Assembly: GCA_038235385.1 (NCBI GenBank)
Contig: JBBSTY010000001.1
Coordinates: forward strand, 1-64,000
Length of the DNA stretch: 64,000 nucleotides
DNA from: JBBSTY01 sp038235385
GTDB lineage: Bacteria > Actinomycetota > Acidimicrobiia > Acidimicrobiales > Acidimicrobilacustridaceae
Reading direction: 5' to 3'
In this document: positions 32,734 through 41,831 of the stretch, piece by piece
How positions within the stretch are numbered: the stretch's first letter is position 1
Layout: every line of letters begins with the position of its first letter
The notes under the pieces: model-generated
Databases searched by the model: none
What the model was told of the DNA's origin: nothing
The model's input: the letters and a program-made list of their open reading frames with translations, nothing else
Made by a program: the position numbers and the translations under genes

Positions 32734-33873
32734 GTGCCCTACGTCGCCGCGCTCTCCGAGCACCCGCTCGCGGCGCACGCAACCGGCGAGGTCGTCGGTC
32801 GCGTGCTCGAGGAGCTGACCGGGCCGGTCGACGTCGCCGTCCTGGTCGTGAGCGGGTCCCACGGACGCCAGTTCGAGCAGATCGCCGACACGGTGCGCTC
32901 CACCCTCACGCCCGGCGCGCTGATCGGTGCCACGACGTTCGCGCTCCTGTCGGGCGAACGGGAGGTCGAGGACCACCCGGCGGTGGCGCTCTGGGCGGGT
33001 TCGGACATCGAGGCGACCGCCGTGCGCCTCGACGTGGTGCCCGGTGCCGGTGGCGCCACGGTGGTCGGTCTCCCCGAGGCCGAGGCCGAACGGGCGGCGA
33101 TGCTGGTGGTGATCGGCGCGGACGGCTCGTTCCCCGCCGACGACGCCCTCCGCTCGCTCGCCCACCGGTTCGACCACCTCGAGGTGGTCGGCGGGCTCGT
33201 CTCGGCGGGCGCACGCCGCGGCGACACCCAACTCCTCCACGACGGGTCGTTCCACGCCACGGGCGCGGTCGGGCTGCTGGTGAGATCCGACCCGGAGCCT
33301 TCCGTCGTCGTCTCCCCTGCGTGTCGACCGATCGGACGTCCGTTCGTGGTCACTCGCGCCGCAGGCGCGGTGATCGAGGAGCTGGGCGGTCGGCCGGTGC
33401 TCGATCGTCTCGACGACGCCCTGCTGACCCTCGACGACGACGAGCGTGGGAGCGCCCGTCGGGCACTGCACCTCGGTCGCGTGATCGACGAGCACCGGAT
33501 CGACTTCGGTCCCGGCGACTTCGACCTCGGCCGGGTGACCTCGGTCGACCGTGACGCACGATCGATCGTCGTCGCCGAGGCGATCGAGGTCGGTGCCACC
33601 GTCCAGTTCCAGGTGCGCGACGCCATCGCTGCGGATCAGGACCTGCGTGCTCGGCTGTCGCACCTCCGGGGTGCAGGCGCCCTGGTCTTCGCCGCGAGCG
33701 GACGGGGGTCGCGCCTGTTCGCCGAGCCGGACCACGACGCCGGGCTCGTCAGCGCCATCATCGACCGACAGGCCTGCATCGGTGTCTTCTGCACGCGGGT
33801 GCTCGCGTCGTGCGCTCCGGCGGCGGTCGACCACCCCGAAGCCCTCGTCGCGGCCGTGCTCGGCGGGCGATGA
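32734..33873 (+). CDS. FIST (N and C domain) sensory protein
   Basis: 379 residues. The FIST N domain (LVVSGSHGRQFEQIADTVRSTLTPGALIGATTFALLSG; APAVALWAG-type strand) and FIST C domain (DFGPGDFDLGRVTSVD, GATVQFQVRDA, GALVFAASGRGSRLF) are both recognisable. FIST proteins are thought to bind small ligands such as amino acids and often sit in signalling chains; no kinase or effector domain is attached here. GTG start 16 bases after the upstream stop; the 69-base gap to the tkt promoter follows. Confidence 0.85.
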   Translation: MPYVAALSEHPLAAHATGEVVGRVLEELTGPVDVAVLVVSGSHGRQFEQIADTVRSTLTPGALIGATTFALLSGEREVEDHPAVALWAGSDIEATAVRLDVVPGAGGATVVGLPEAEAERAAMLVVIGADGSFPADDALRSLAHRFDHLEVVGGLVSAGARRGDTQLLHDGSFHATGAVGLLVRSDPEPSVVVSPACRPIGRPFVVTRAAGAVIEELGGRPVLDRLDDALLTLDDDERGSARRALHLGRVIDEHRIDFGPGDFDLGRVTSVDRDARSIVVAEAIEVGATVQFQVRDAIAADQDLRARLSHLRGAGALVFAASGRGSRLFAEPDHDAGLVSAIIDRQACIGVFCTRVLASCAPAAVDHPEALVAAVLGGR

Positions 33874-33938
33874 CCACCGGTGCCGACGGCGCCGGTGCCC
33901 ACCCCGGCCGGCCCGTGAGGACGTCCGGGCGCGCCCAC

Positions 33939-33944
33939 TAGGGT
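33939..33944 (+). promoter_or_regulatory. -10 element TAGGGT of tkt
   Basis: TAGGGT here predicts a transcript starting near 33951. An in-frame GTG at 33943 overlaps the hexamer and would lie outside the mRNA, so the GTG at 33979 with GAGAGG (33967-33972) is the better start. Confidence 0.55.
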
Positions 33945-33978
33945 GAGCGACCTGTCCCGTGTGGAAGAGAGGCGAACG

Positions 33979-35946
33979 GTGAGCGAACCGGACCTGGAGC
34001 AACGCTGTATCGATGTCGTGCGCGGATTCGCCATGGACGCCCCCCAGAAGGCGAGCTCGGGCCACCCGGGCACGGCGATGGCGCTGGCGCCGCTGGCCTA
34101 CACGCTGTGGACCCGCATCATGCGCTACGACCCGAGCGCGCCGGACTGGCCCAACCGAGATCGCTTCGTCCTCTCGGCCGGGCATGCGTCGATCCTGCTC
34201 TACTCGATGCTCCACCTGACCGGCTACGGCCTCACCAAGGAGGACCTCGAGGAGTTCCGCCAGTGGGGCAGCGCCACGCCCGGCCATCCCGAGGTGCACC
34301 ACACCGCGGGCGTCGAGGTCACCACCGGCCCCCTCGGCCAGGGCATCGGCAACGCCGTCGGCATGGCGATCGCCGAGCACCACCTGCGGGCCCGGTTCGG
34401 TCCCGAGCTGTTCGACCACCACACCTTCGTCATCGCCGGCGACGGTTGCCTCATGGAGGGCGTGAGCCACGAGGCCGCATCGATGGCCGGGCACTTCGGT
34501 CTCGACAAGCTCGTCCTCATCTACGACGACAACCACATCACCATCGACGGACCCACCGAGCTGGCGTTGAACGACGACGCCGGCGCCCGGTTCGAGTCCT
34601 ACGGGTGGCACGTCGAGAACGTCGGCGAGATCGCCAACGACGTCGATGCGCTCGAGGCGGCCATCCGCCGGGCCATGGCCGTCGAAGGCCGCCCGGCGAT
34701 GATCATCCTGCGCAGCCACATCGGCTACCCGTCACCGAAGGTCACCGATTCGCCCAAGGCGCACGGCGATCCGCTCGGCGCCGAGGAGATCACCATCACC
34801 AAGGGCATCCTCGGCATCCCCGACGAACCGTTCTGGGAACCCGCCGACGTGCTCGACTTCTACCGAGACGCAGGTGCCCGCGGTCGGGCCGAGCGCGAGG
34901 CCTGGGATCGGCTCTATGCCGAGTGGCCCCGCGACAAACCCGAGATCGAGGCCTGCCTCGCGCAGCGCGGCCTCGACGGGTGGGCCGACCACGTGCCGAC
35001 GTGGGAGCCCGGTGGTGCGCCCGTCGCCACCCGCAACGCCTCCAAGGCCTGCCTCGACGCCATCCTCGACGTCGTTCCCGGCCTCATCGGCGGCGGTGCC
35101 GACCTCACCGGCAACACCGGCACGGCGATGCCGTCGCAGGAGCCGTTCTCCAAGCTCGATCCCGGTTCCCGACAGGTGCACTACGGCGTCCGTGAGCACG
35201 GGATGGGCGCGGTCATGAACGGGATGGCCCACCACGGAGGCACCATCCCCATCGGTGGGACGTTCCTGGTCTTCAGCGACTACATGCGCGGGGCGGTCCG
35301 CCTGGCGGCGATGTCGGAGTCCAAGGTGATCTTCTCGTTCACCCACGACTCGGTCGGCCTCGGCGAGGACGGCCCGACCCATCAGCCCATCGAGCACCTC
35401 GCCTCGTTGCGGGCCATGCCCCAACTGCGGGTCATCCGGCCCGCCGACGCCAACGAGACCGCCATGGCGTGGCGAGCAGCGATCGACGGCGACGGCGCGA
35501 CCGCGCTGATCCTGTCGCGGCAGAACCTGCCGATCCTCGCAGGCACCGCCGGCAACGAAGGCGTCCTCCGGGGCGCCTACGTGCTCAGCGAGAACGACGG
35601 CGACGACCAGGTCATCCTCATCGGCACCGGGAGCGAGGTCGCCGTGGCCCTGGAGGCCGCCGAGCAGCTCCGCGCAGGGGGCATCGGCACCCGGGTGGTG
35701 TCGATGCCGAGTTGGGACCTGTTCGAGGCGCAGGACCAGTCCTACATCGACGACGTGCTCACGCCGGGCGTGCCCCGCGTGTCCGTCGAGGCCGCATCCA
35801 CCTTCGGGTGGGCGCGCTGGGCCGATGCCTCCGTCGGCATCGATCGCTTCGGCGCCCGCGCCCCCGGCGCAGTGGTGCTCGATGAGCTCGGCATCAACGT
35901 CGCCAACGTCGTCGACCACGCGCAGACGCTGCTGGACCGCTCCTGA
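33979..35946 (+). CDS. tkt: Transketolase
   Basis: 655 residues. Thiamine-diphosphate binding motif GDGCLMEGVSHEAASMAGHFGLDKLVLIYDDN, the N-terminal HPG of SSGHPGTAMAL, and the central E-containing pyrimidine domain (VHYGVREHGMGAVMNG; SHDSVGLGEDGPTHQPIEHL). It exchanges two-carbon units between pentose, hexose and triose phosphates. Start GTG at 33979 has GAGAGG six bases upstream. First gene of tkt-tal-pgl. Confidence 0.95.
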   Translation: MSEPDLEQRCIDVVRGFAMDAPQKASSGHPGTAMALAPLAYTLWTRIMRYDPSAPDWPNRDRFVLSAGHASILLYSMLHLTGYGLTKEDLEEFRQWGSATPGHPEVHHTAGVEVTTGPLGQGIGNAVGMAIAEHHLRARFGPELFDHHTFVIAGDGCLMEGVSHEAASMAGHFGLDKLVLIYDDNHITIDGPTELALNDDAGARFESYGWHVENVGEIANDVDALEAAIRRAMAVEGRPAMIILRSHIGYPSPKVTDSPKAHGDPLGAEEITITKGILGIPDEPFWEPADVLDFYRDAGARGRAEREAWDRLYAEWPRDKPEIEACLAQRGLDGWADHVPTWEPGGAPVATRNASKACLDAILDVVPGLIGGGADLTGNTGTAMPSQEPFSKLDPGSRQVHYGVREHGMGAVMNGMAHHGGTIPIGGTFLVFSDYMRGAVRLAAMSESKVIFSFTHDSVGLGEDGPTHQPIEHLASLRAMPQLRVIRPADANETAMAWRAAIDGDGATALILSRQNLPILAGTAGNEGVLRGAYVLSENDGDDQVILIGTGSEVAVALEAAEQLRAGGIGTRVVSMPSWDLFEAQDQSYIDDVLTPGVPRVSVEAASTFGWARWADASVGIDRFGARAPGAVVLDELGINVANVVDHAQTLLDRS

Positions 35947-36047
35947 GGGCATCGAGACCGACGACCGCCACCACGCGGGTCACCCCGTCGCGACCGGTGC
36001 CCGGACGCGGCAGACTGGTCCCACAACTCGCTCCGAGAGGTGAACAC

Positions 36048-37142
36048 ATGGGAAAGCTCCAGGCCCTGCACGACGACGAGGATCAGAGCCCGTGGCTCGA
36101 CAACCTCAAGCGGGGTTGGATCCAGGACGGCGAGCTCCAACGGTGGGTGGAGCGTGGGATCCGGGGGATCACGTCGAACCCGACCATCCTCCAGAAGGCC
36201 ATCGAGTCCGGGACCGAGTACGACGCTGACTTCGAGCGGCTCGTTCGGGACGGGACCTCCGTGGTCGACTCGTACTGGGATCTCGTCACCCACGACATCA
36301 CCAAGGCGTTGGCCATCCTCCGACCGGTGTACGACTCGAGCGACGGCATCGACGGGTACGTGTCGGTCGAGGTCGCGCCCCAGCTGGCGCCCGACACCGA
36401 CGGCACGATCGCGGCGGCGCGGCACCTCTGCGAGCTCATCGACCAGCCGAACCTGTACGTCAAGATCCCCGGCACCGCCGAAGGGCTCCCGGCGATCCAG
36501 CAGATGATCTCCGAGAAGCGCAGCATCAACGTGACGCTGCTCTTCTCCATCGACCGCTACCGGGAGGTCATCGAGGCCTACCTGGCCGGTCTCGAGGCCG
36601 CCGAGGGGGACCTCTCCGGCGTCTCGTCCGTGGCGTCGTTCTTCGTGAGCAGGGTCGACACCGAGGTGAACCGTCGTCTCGAGGCGATCGGGACCGATGA
36701 CGCGCTGGCCCTCCGATCCACGGTGGCGGTGGCCAACGCCCGCCTGGCGTACGGCCTCTTCCTCGAGCAGTTCGCCGGACCCCGGTGGGAGGCACTGGCC
36801 GCTCGGGGCGCGCGGGTGCAACGTCCGCTCTGGGCCTCCACCTCCACCAAGGACCCGTCGCTTCCCGACACGCTCTACGTCGACACCCTGATCGGTCCGA
36901 ACACCGTCAACACCATGCCCGAGGCGACGCTGGAGGCGTTCGACGACCACGGCACGCTGGCGCGCACCGTCGACGCCGATCTGGCGGCCGCTGCGGCCAC
37001 GATTGCCGCGCTCGGCGACGTCGGGGTCGACCTCGACGACGTCACCCGCCAGCTCGAGGCCGAAGGCGTCGCCGCCTTCTCCAAGTCGTTCGACGAGGTC
37101 CTGGGATCGTTGCAGACCAAGGCCGAGACCTTCAGCAGGTGA
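36048..37142 (+). CDS. tal: Transaldolase
   Basis: 364 residues, the longer actinobacterial class (TalB-like of about 360-380). The N-terminal segment GITSNPTILQKAI and the Schiff-base lysine in LWASTSTKDP are present. It moves three-carbon units in the pentose phosphate pathway. ATG is preceded by GAGAGG (36034-36039). 101 bases after tkt, 51 bases before pgl. Confidence 0.95.
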   Translation: MGKLQALHDDEDQSPWLDNLKRGWIQDGELQRWVERGIRGITSNPTILQKAIESGTEYDADFERLVRDGTSVVDSYWDLVTHDITKALAILRPVYDSSDGIDGYVSVEVAPQLAPDTDGTIAAARHLCELIDQPNLYVKIPGTAEGLPAIQQMISEKRSINVTLLFSIDRYREVIEAYLAGLEAAEGDLSGVSSVASFFVSRVDTEVNRRLEAIGTDDALALRSTVAVANARLAYGLFLEQFAGPRWEALAARGARVQRPLWASTSTKDPSLPDTLYVDTLIGPNTVNTMPEATLEAFDDHGTLARTVDADLAAAAATIAALGDVGVDLDDVTRQLEAEGVAAFSKSFDEVLGSLQTKAETFSR

Positions 37143-37193
37143 CCCACGGCCTGTCGACCGACGGGCCCCACGACGAGGAAACGGTGAGACCAG

Positions 37194-37874
37194 ATGCACG
37201 GATCGCTCGTCATCGTCGACGACGTGCCCGGTGAGTTCGCGGAACGAGTCATCGAGTCGTTCCACAGCCGGCCCGCCGACATGTTCTCCCTGGCGCTCTC
37301 GGGGGGCGAGACGGCGAGGCGATGCTACGAGCGGTTGGCGGCCGACGGGGGGACCCAGATCGACTGGTGGAAGGTCGATGTCTACTGGGGTGACGATCGC
37401 TGCGTCCCCCTCGACGACGAGGCCTCGAACTACCGCCTGGGTCGCGAGTCGCTGCTCGATCGCGTGGGGGCGGCCAACGCCCACTTCCCGATGCGTTGCG
37501 ACGAGGGTCCCGATCCCTACCAGCTGCGCATCGGTGAGCTCGGCAAGTTCGACCTCGTGCACCTGGGGCTCGGCCCCGACGGGCACACCGCGTCGCTCTT
37601 CCCCGAGTCAGCGGCGTTGCACGCCGACCCCGGACGCCTCGTCGTGATGAACGACGATCCGCTCGGGAACAACCCGCACCCACGGATGACGCTGACCTAC
37701 GGCGGCCTGGCGCGTGCCCGGCTGATCCTGGTGACGGTGATGGGCGCGGACAAGCACGACGCCCTGCGCCGTGTCGTCGAGGGCGACCCGACCGCACCGG
37801 CAGCGAAGGTCCACGCCGACCGGGTCATCTGGCTGGCCGATCCGGCGGCCGCGGGCGACCTGACCGGAAGTTGA
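37194..37874 (+). CDS. pgl: 6-phosphogluconolactonase
   Basis: 226 residues. SugarP isomerase-like fold with ALSGGETARRCYE, VYWGDDRCVPLDDEASNY and GLGPDGHTASLFP (catalytic His region). It opens 6-phosphoglucono-lactone. In many Actinobacteria zwf and opcA sit between tal and pgl; here they are absent, and fbiC (F420 biosynthesis) follows 123 bases later. Start ATG behind GAGGAAACGGTGAG. Confidence 0.93.
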   Translation: MHGSLVIVDDVPGEFAERVIESFHSRPADMFSLALSGGETARRCYERLAADGGTQIDWWKVDVYWGDDRCVPLDDEASNYRLGRESLLDRVGAANAHFPMRCDEGPDPYQLRIGELGKFDLVHLGLGPDGHTASLFPESAALHADPGRLVVMNDDPLGNNPHPRMTLTYGGLARARLILVTVMGADKHDALRRVVEGDPTAPAAKVHADRVIWLADPAAAGDLTGS

Positions 37875-37983
37875 CACCGGGCCCGGATCGCGCGCCGGAG
37901 CCGGATCGCTTCCGCGGTGCACAGAGTTTCCGGGATTGCAAGATTCGGCGGGAAGAAGTGCGGGGAACCGCCCGGGCGGCCGC

Positions 37984-37989
37984 TAGGGT
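37984..37989 (+). promoter_or_regulatory. -10 element TAGGGT, leaderless start of fbiC
   Basis: TAGGGT, 8 bases, ATG at 37998; no Shine-Dalgarno. Confidence 0.6.
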
Positions 37990-37997
37990 TCGGCTTC

Positions 37998-40424
37998 ATG
38001 CCAGGACCAACGAGCCGAGCCCCGATCCCCGATGTCGAGGCGATCGCTGCGCTCTCGCTTCCCGAGCTCGTGTCCCGCGCCCGCGGCGTCCGTGACCGCT
38101 CCTTCGGCACCCGGGTCACCTACTCGCCGAAGGTGTTCATCCCCCTCACGATGCTCTGCCGCGACAAGTGCGGCTACTGCACCTTCGCGCAACCGCCTGC
38201 CCGTCTCGACCAGCCCTACCTGACGCCCGACGACGTCCTGCGCATCGCTCGCGCCGGCGCCGCCCAGGGCTGCCACGAAGCCCTGTTCACCCTCGGCGAA
38301 CGACCCGAGGAGCGCTACCCGGTCGCCCGCTCGTGGCTGGACGGGCACGGCTACGGCTCCACCGTCGACTACCTCGCCGCCATGGCGAAGCTGGTCCTCG
38401 ACGAGGTGGGCCTGCTCCCCCACGCGAACGCAGGGGCGCTCCTCCCCGACGAGCTGGCGCAGCTCCGGCCGGTGTCGGCGTCACAGGGGATGATGGTCGA
38501 GTCGCTCAACCCCGATCTGCCCGCCCACCGAGGTTCACCCGACAAGGCTCCCCAGCGCCGTCTGGACACCCTCGAGGCCGCGGGTGAGCTGGCCATCCCG
38601 TTCACCACCGGGATCCTGGTCGGCTTCGGGGAATCCCGTCAGGACCGCATCGACGCGCTCGTGGCCATCGCCGCCTCCCACCTGCGTCACGGGCACGTCC
38701 AGGAGGTGATCGTCCAGAACTTCCTCCCGAAGGACGGCACGTCGATGCACGGTGCACCCGTGTGCCCGCTCGACGACCACCTCGATGCCATCGCGCTGGC
38801 ACGGGTGCTGCTGCCACCCGACATCCACCTGCAGGCGCCGCCGAACCTCTCCGACGACTTCGGCGTCCTCCTCGATGCCGGCATCGACGACTGGGGTGGC
38901 GTCTCGCCCGTCACCGCCGACCACGTGAACCCGGAACGTCCGTGGCCGGCCCTCGACCTGCTGCGCACCGTCACCGAACGTGCCGGCTTCGCGCTGGCAC
39001 CACGGCTCACCATCTACCCCGAGCACGGCCTGACACCCGAGCGGTGGCTCGACGACGACCTCCGCTTCGCCGTGCTCGACCGCATGGACGCCGAGGGCCT
39101 GGCGCGCGACGACCCGGGTTCGGTCTTCGTGCAGCGCCTGCAGCCGCCGACCCCCGAACAGGTCGATGACGGCATCGAGATCCTCCACGTCGGCCAGCGC
39201 AGCACCCAGTGGTACTCGGGCGGGACCGGCCCGGCGCCGCTGCTCGTCGGGACCGATGCCGCACCGAGACCGGTGCCGACCTCGCTCACGATCGTCGCCG
39301 ACACCCCTGCGCCACGGGGGCCGGTCCACGACGTCCTCGCGGGCGTCGCCCTCGGCCACCAGGTCGGTCACGACGAGATCGTCACGCTCTTCTCGGCCCG
39401 GGGCCCGGAGGTGCGCGCCGTCGCCGAGGTCGCCGACGACCTGCGGCGTCGGACGGTCGGCGACGCCGTGACCTACGTGCGCAACCGCAACATCAACTAC
39501 ACCAACGTGTGCACGTTCAAGTGCCGGTTCTGCGGGTTCTCGAAGGGTCCGCTCTCGCTGAACCTCCGGGGCACGCCGTACCTGCTCACCCTCGACGACA
39601 TCGCCCAGCGGGTCCGTGAGGCCACCGAGATCGGCGCCACCGAGGTCTGCCTCCAGGGCGGGATCCACCCCAAGTTCGACGGTGACTACTACATCGATGT
39701 CACCCGCGCCGTGAAGGCCGCGGCCCCGGAGATGCACGTGCACGGCTTCACCGCGCTCGAGGTGACCGAAGGCGCCAAGCGCCTCGGTGAGCCGCTGTCG
39801 GTGTACCTCACCCGGCTCAAGGATGCCGGCCTGCGCACGCTCCCCGGGACCGCGGCCGAGATCCTCGACGATGACATCCGTGCCGTCCTGTGTCCGGACA
39901 AGATCAACACCGAGGAGTGGCTCGAGGCGCACCGCACGGCGCACCAGGTCGGGCTCAACTCGAACATCACGATCATGTTCGGCGCCGTCGAGCAACCCGA
40001 GCACTGGGCGCGCCACATCGTGCGCACGCGCGACCTCCAGGCCGAGACGGGAGGGTTCACCGAGTTCGTGCCGCTTCCCTTCGTGCACATGGCGTCGCCC
40101 ATCTACCTCCAGCGGATGTCGCGACGTGGTCCGACCTTCCGTGAGGCGATGTTGATGCACGCGGTCCCCCGCATCGCCTACACGGGCCTCATCGACAACA
40201 TCCAGGTGTCGTGGGTGAAGATGGGCAACGCCGGGGTCACCCAGGCCCTCCAAGCCGGCGTGAACGACCTCGGCGGAACGCTCATCGACGAGAACATCTC
40301 GCGGGCGGCGGGTGCGTCGCACGGTCAGATGATGGAGGAGTCCGACTTCCGGGCACTCGTCGAGCCGCTGGGACGCACCCTCGAGCAACGCACCACGCTC
40401 TACGGCCGGGTGGCGCTGGCATGA
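37998..40424 (+). CDS. fbiC: FO synthase FbiC (CofG-CofH fusion), coenzyme F420 biosynthesis
   Basis: 808 residues, two radical SAM halves. The CofG-like N-terminal half has CRDKCGYC (CX3CX2C), the CofH-like C-terminal half CTFKCRFC. Together they join tyrosine with the flavin-pathway diaminouracil to form FO, the F420 chromophore precursor. Slightly shorter than the mycobacterial enzyme (about 856). Presence shows the organism makes F420. The yjbR-like gene overlaps the stop by four bases. Confidence 0.96.
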   Translation: MPGPTSRAPIPDVEAIAALSLPELVSRARGVRDRSFGTRVTYSPKVFIPLTMLCRDKCGYCTFAQPPARLDQPYLTPDDVLRIARAGAAQGCHEALFTLGERPEERYPVARSWLDGHGYGSTVDYLAAMAKLVLDEVGLLPHANAGALLPDELAQLRPVSASQGMMVESLNPDLPAHRGSPDKAPQRRLDTLEAAGELAIPFTTGILVGFGESRQDRIDALVAIAASHLRHGHVQEVIVQNFLPKDGTSMHGAPVCPLDDHLDAIALARVLLPPDIHLQAPPNLSDDFGVLLDAGIDDWGGVSPVTADHVNPERPWPALDLLRTVTERAGFALAPRLTIYPEHGLTPERWLDDDLRFAVLDRMDAEGLARDDPGSVFVQRLQPPTPEQVDDGIEILHVGQRSTQWYSGGTGPAPLLVGTDAAPRPVPTSLTIVADTPAPRGPVHDVLAGVALGHQVGHDEIVTLFSARGPEVRAVAEVADDLRRRTVGDAVTYVRNRNINYTNVCTFKCRFCGFSKGPLSLNLRGTPYLLTLDDIAQRVREATEIGATEVCLQGGIHPKFDGDYYIDVTRAVKAAAPEMHVHGFTALEVTEGAKRLGEPLSVYLTRLKDAGLRTLPGTAAEILDDDIRAVLCPDKINTEEWLEAHRTAHQVGLNSNITIMFGAVEQPEHWARHIVRTRDLQAETGGFTEFVPLPFVHMASPIYLQRMSRRGPTFREAMLMHAVPRIAYTGLIDNIQVSWVKMGNAGVTQALQAGVNDLGGTLIDENISRAAGASHGQMMEESDFRALVEPLGRTLEQRTTLYGRVALA

Positions 40425-40810
40425 GCGGCCGCAAGACCGAGGTGCGCGCGCAGGACGTCCTGCCCCAGCTCCGCCAGATCTGCCTGTCGCTGCCCGAGAC
40501 CAACGAACGGCTGAGCCACGGCTCGCCCACGTTCTTCATCCGCGACAAGAAGACGTTCGTCACCTTCGTCGACGACCACCACGGCGACGGCATCCTCGGC
40601 ATCTGGTGCGCGGCCGCGCCCGGTGTCCAGGCCCAGTTGGTCGACGAGGAGCCCGATCGGTTCTTCGTCCCCGCCTACGTCGGGCATCGCGGCTGGCTCG
40701 GCGTGCGCTTCGACCGTGAGCTCGACTGGGACGAGATCGACGAGATCGTCACCGAGGCCTACCGCCAGGTGGCTCCCCGGAAGCTGATCGACGAGCTCGA
40801 CGACGTCTGA
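40421..40810 (+). CDS. MmcQ/YjbR family protein
   Basis: 129 residues. CyaY-like fold family: LRQICLSLPETNERLSHGSPTFFIRDKKTFVTF at the N-terminus and a C-terminal YRQVAPRKLIDEL, the usual YjbR ending. DNA-binding is predicted for the family but its role is unsettled. Starts within the fbiC stop (ATGA), hence coupled to F420 synthesis in expression. Confidence 0.88.
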   Translation: MSGRKTEVRAQDVLPQLRQICLSLPETNERLSHGSPTFFIRDKKTFVTFVDDHHGDGILGIWCAAAPGVQAQLVDEEPDRFFVPAYVGHRGWLGVRFDRELDWDEIDEIVTEAYRQVAPRKLIDELDDV

Positions 40811-40850
40811 GCGTCCACGACACGGGCACGCATCGCCGCGCCGTCGGCGC

Positions 40851-41051
40851 TCAGCCGTGCTCGTCGGGTTCGCGGAGGATGTGAGCGGCCTTCTCGACCG
40901 CCCGACGTGCCCGGGTGAGTCGCTTCTCGTCGACGGGCAGCTCGGTGCCACCGGCATCGATCGACTCCCGAAGTCGGATGATGGCGAGGTCGGCGAGCTC
41001 CTCGGCGATGATCTCGAGACGGCTGCGGATGTCGTCGAACTCACCGGCCAC
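40851..41051 (-). CDS. Small helical protein, unknown function
   Basis: 66 residues, all helix: FDDIRSRLEIIAEELADLAIIRLRESI, GGTELPVDEKRLTRARRAVEKAAHIL. The GTG start lies 11 bases inside the end of the upstream zinc-ribbon gene. It ends 40 bases from the convergent yjbR-like gene. The regular heptads suggest a coiled coil; I cannot name it. Confidence 0.6.
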   Translation of the reverse strand: MAGEFDDIRSRLEIIAEELADLAIIRLRESIDAGGTELPVDEKRLTRARRAVEKAAHILREPDEHG

Positions 41052-41667
41052 CGGTCGCCTCCGGGATGAGCTCGGCGTGCTGGGCGGTTCGTGGTCGTTC
41101 GAGCTGCTGGAGCTGGTCGAGGTCGGGGCCGATGTCGGCGGACGCGAGCAGGGCGATGGCGACGATGCCGACGGCGACGATGACCGAGACGACCACCAGG
41201 ACGATGGCGTTGGTGCGATCGGCATCGGACGGACCGGCTGGCTGGCCCAGCGGGGGCGCATGTGGAGCCGGGAGCCAGGTCGGCGGCGCACCCGCCCCGG
41301 TGGTCGGCCCGGACGGGGCGTGGTGGCCCGCAGGTGACTCGGGCACCCACGGCGGGATCGGTGACCCGGGCGGTGGGAACGGCGGTCGCCACGGCGCGGT
41401 CGGATCGGGCGGCGGGAGGGGTTGTGGGGCCGGCGGTTGCCACGGGGCTGCCGGATCGGTCGGCGCCGGATCGGTCGGCATCGGTGCCGACGGCCGCTCG
41501 GATGGCCCGGCGGGTCCCGGCGACGCGGCGGGCGGCGCCGTCGAGGTCCACGGCGTGAGCACCGGGCGGGCGTCGACGGGCTGCTCGGCCGCAGGTGAGG
41601 CGCCGCAGCGATCGCACCGCTGCTGATCGGCTGCCATGGTGGCGAAGCAGGAGGGGCAAGATGCCAT
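41041..41667 (-). CDS. Zinc-ribbon, proline-rich tail-anchored membrane protein
   Basis: 208 residues. N-terminal zinc ribbon (CPSCFATMAADQQRCDRCG), a ~110-residue Pro/Ala-rich linker, one membrane helix (NAIVLVVVSVIVAVGIVAIALLA) and a short outer tail. Same general plan as the protein at 19419 in the proteasome locus, without its C-terminal domain. ATG six bases after TACGGT. Function unknown. Confidence 0.65.
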   Translation of the reverse strand: MASCPSCFATMAADQQRCDRCGASPAAEQPVDARPVLTPWTSTAPPAASPGPAGPSERPSAPMPTDPAPTDPAAPWQPPAPQPLPPPDPTAPWRPPFPPPGSPIPPWVPESPAGHHAPSGPTTGAGAPPTWLPAPHAPPLGQPAGPSDADRTNAIVLVVVSVIVAVGIVAIALLASADIGPDLDQLQQLERPRTAQHAELIPEATGGR

Positions 41668-41673
41668 GGGCCC

Positions 41674-41679
41674 ACCGTA
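41674..41679 (-). promoter_or_regulatory. -10 element TACGGT, leaderless start of zinc-ribbon gene
   Basis: TACGGT, 6 bases, ATG at 41667. Confidence 0.55.
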
Positions 41680-41777
41680 GTGGGACGCTCCGACCGCGCC
41701 GTCGGCAGGATCCGGTCCCGGTCGGTGTCCCGGTGGCCTCGCCGGGACCGGTCGCCGGGACGGGGGGACGTGACGGG

Positions 41778-41783
41778 TAACGT
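41778..41783 (+). promoter_or_regulatory. Possible -10 element TAACGT
   Basis: TAACGT 48 bases before the Cys-rich gene start; no -35 is evident. Confidence 0.35.
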
Positions 41784-41831
41784 GATCGCTCCTGCATCGT
41801 CCCGGCTCCGGGACCGACTCCCGTTGGTGAC

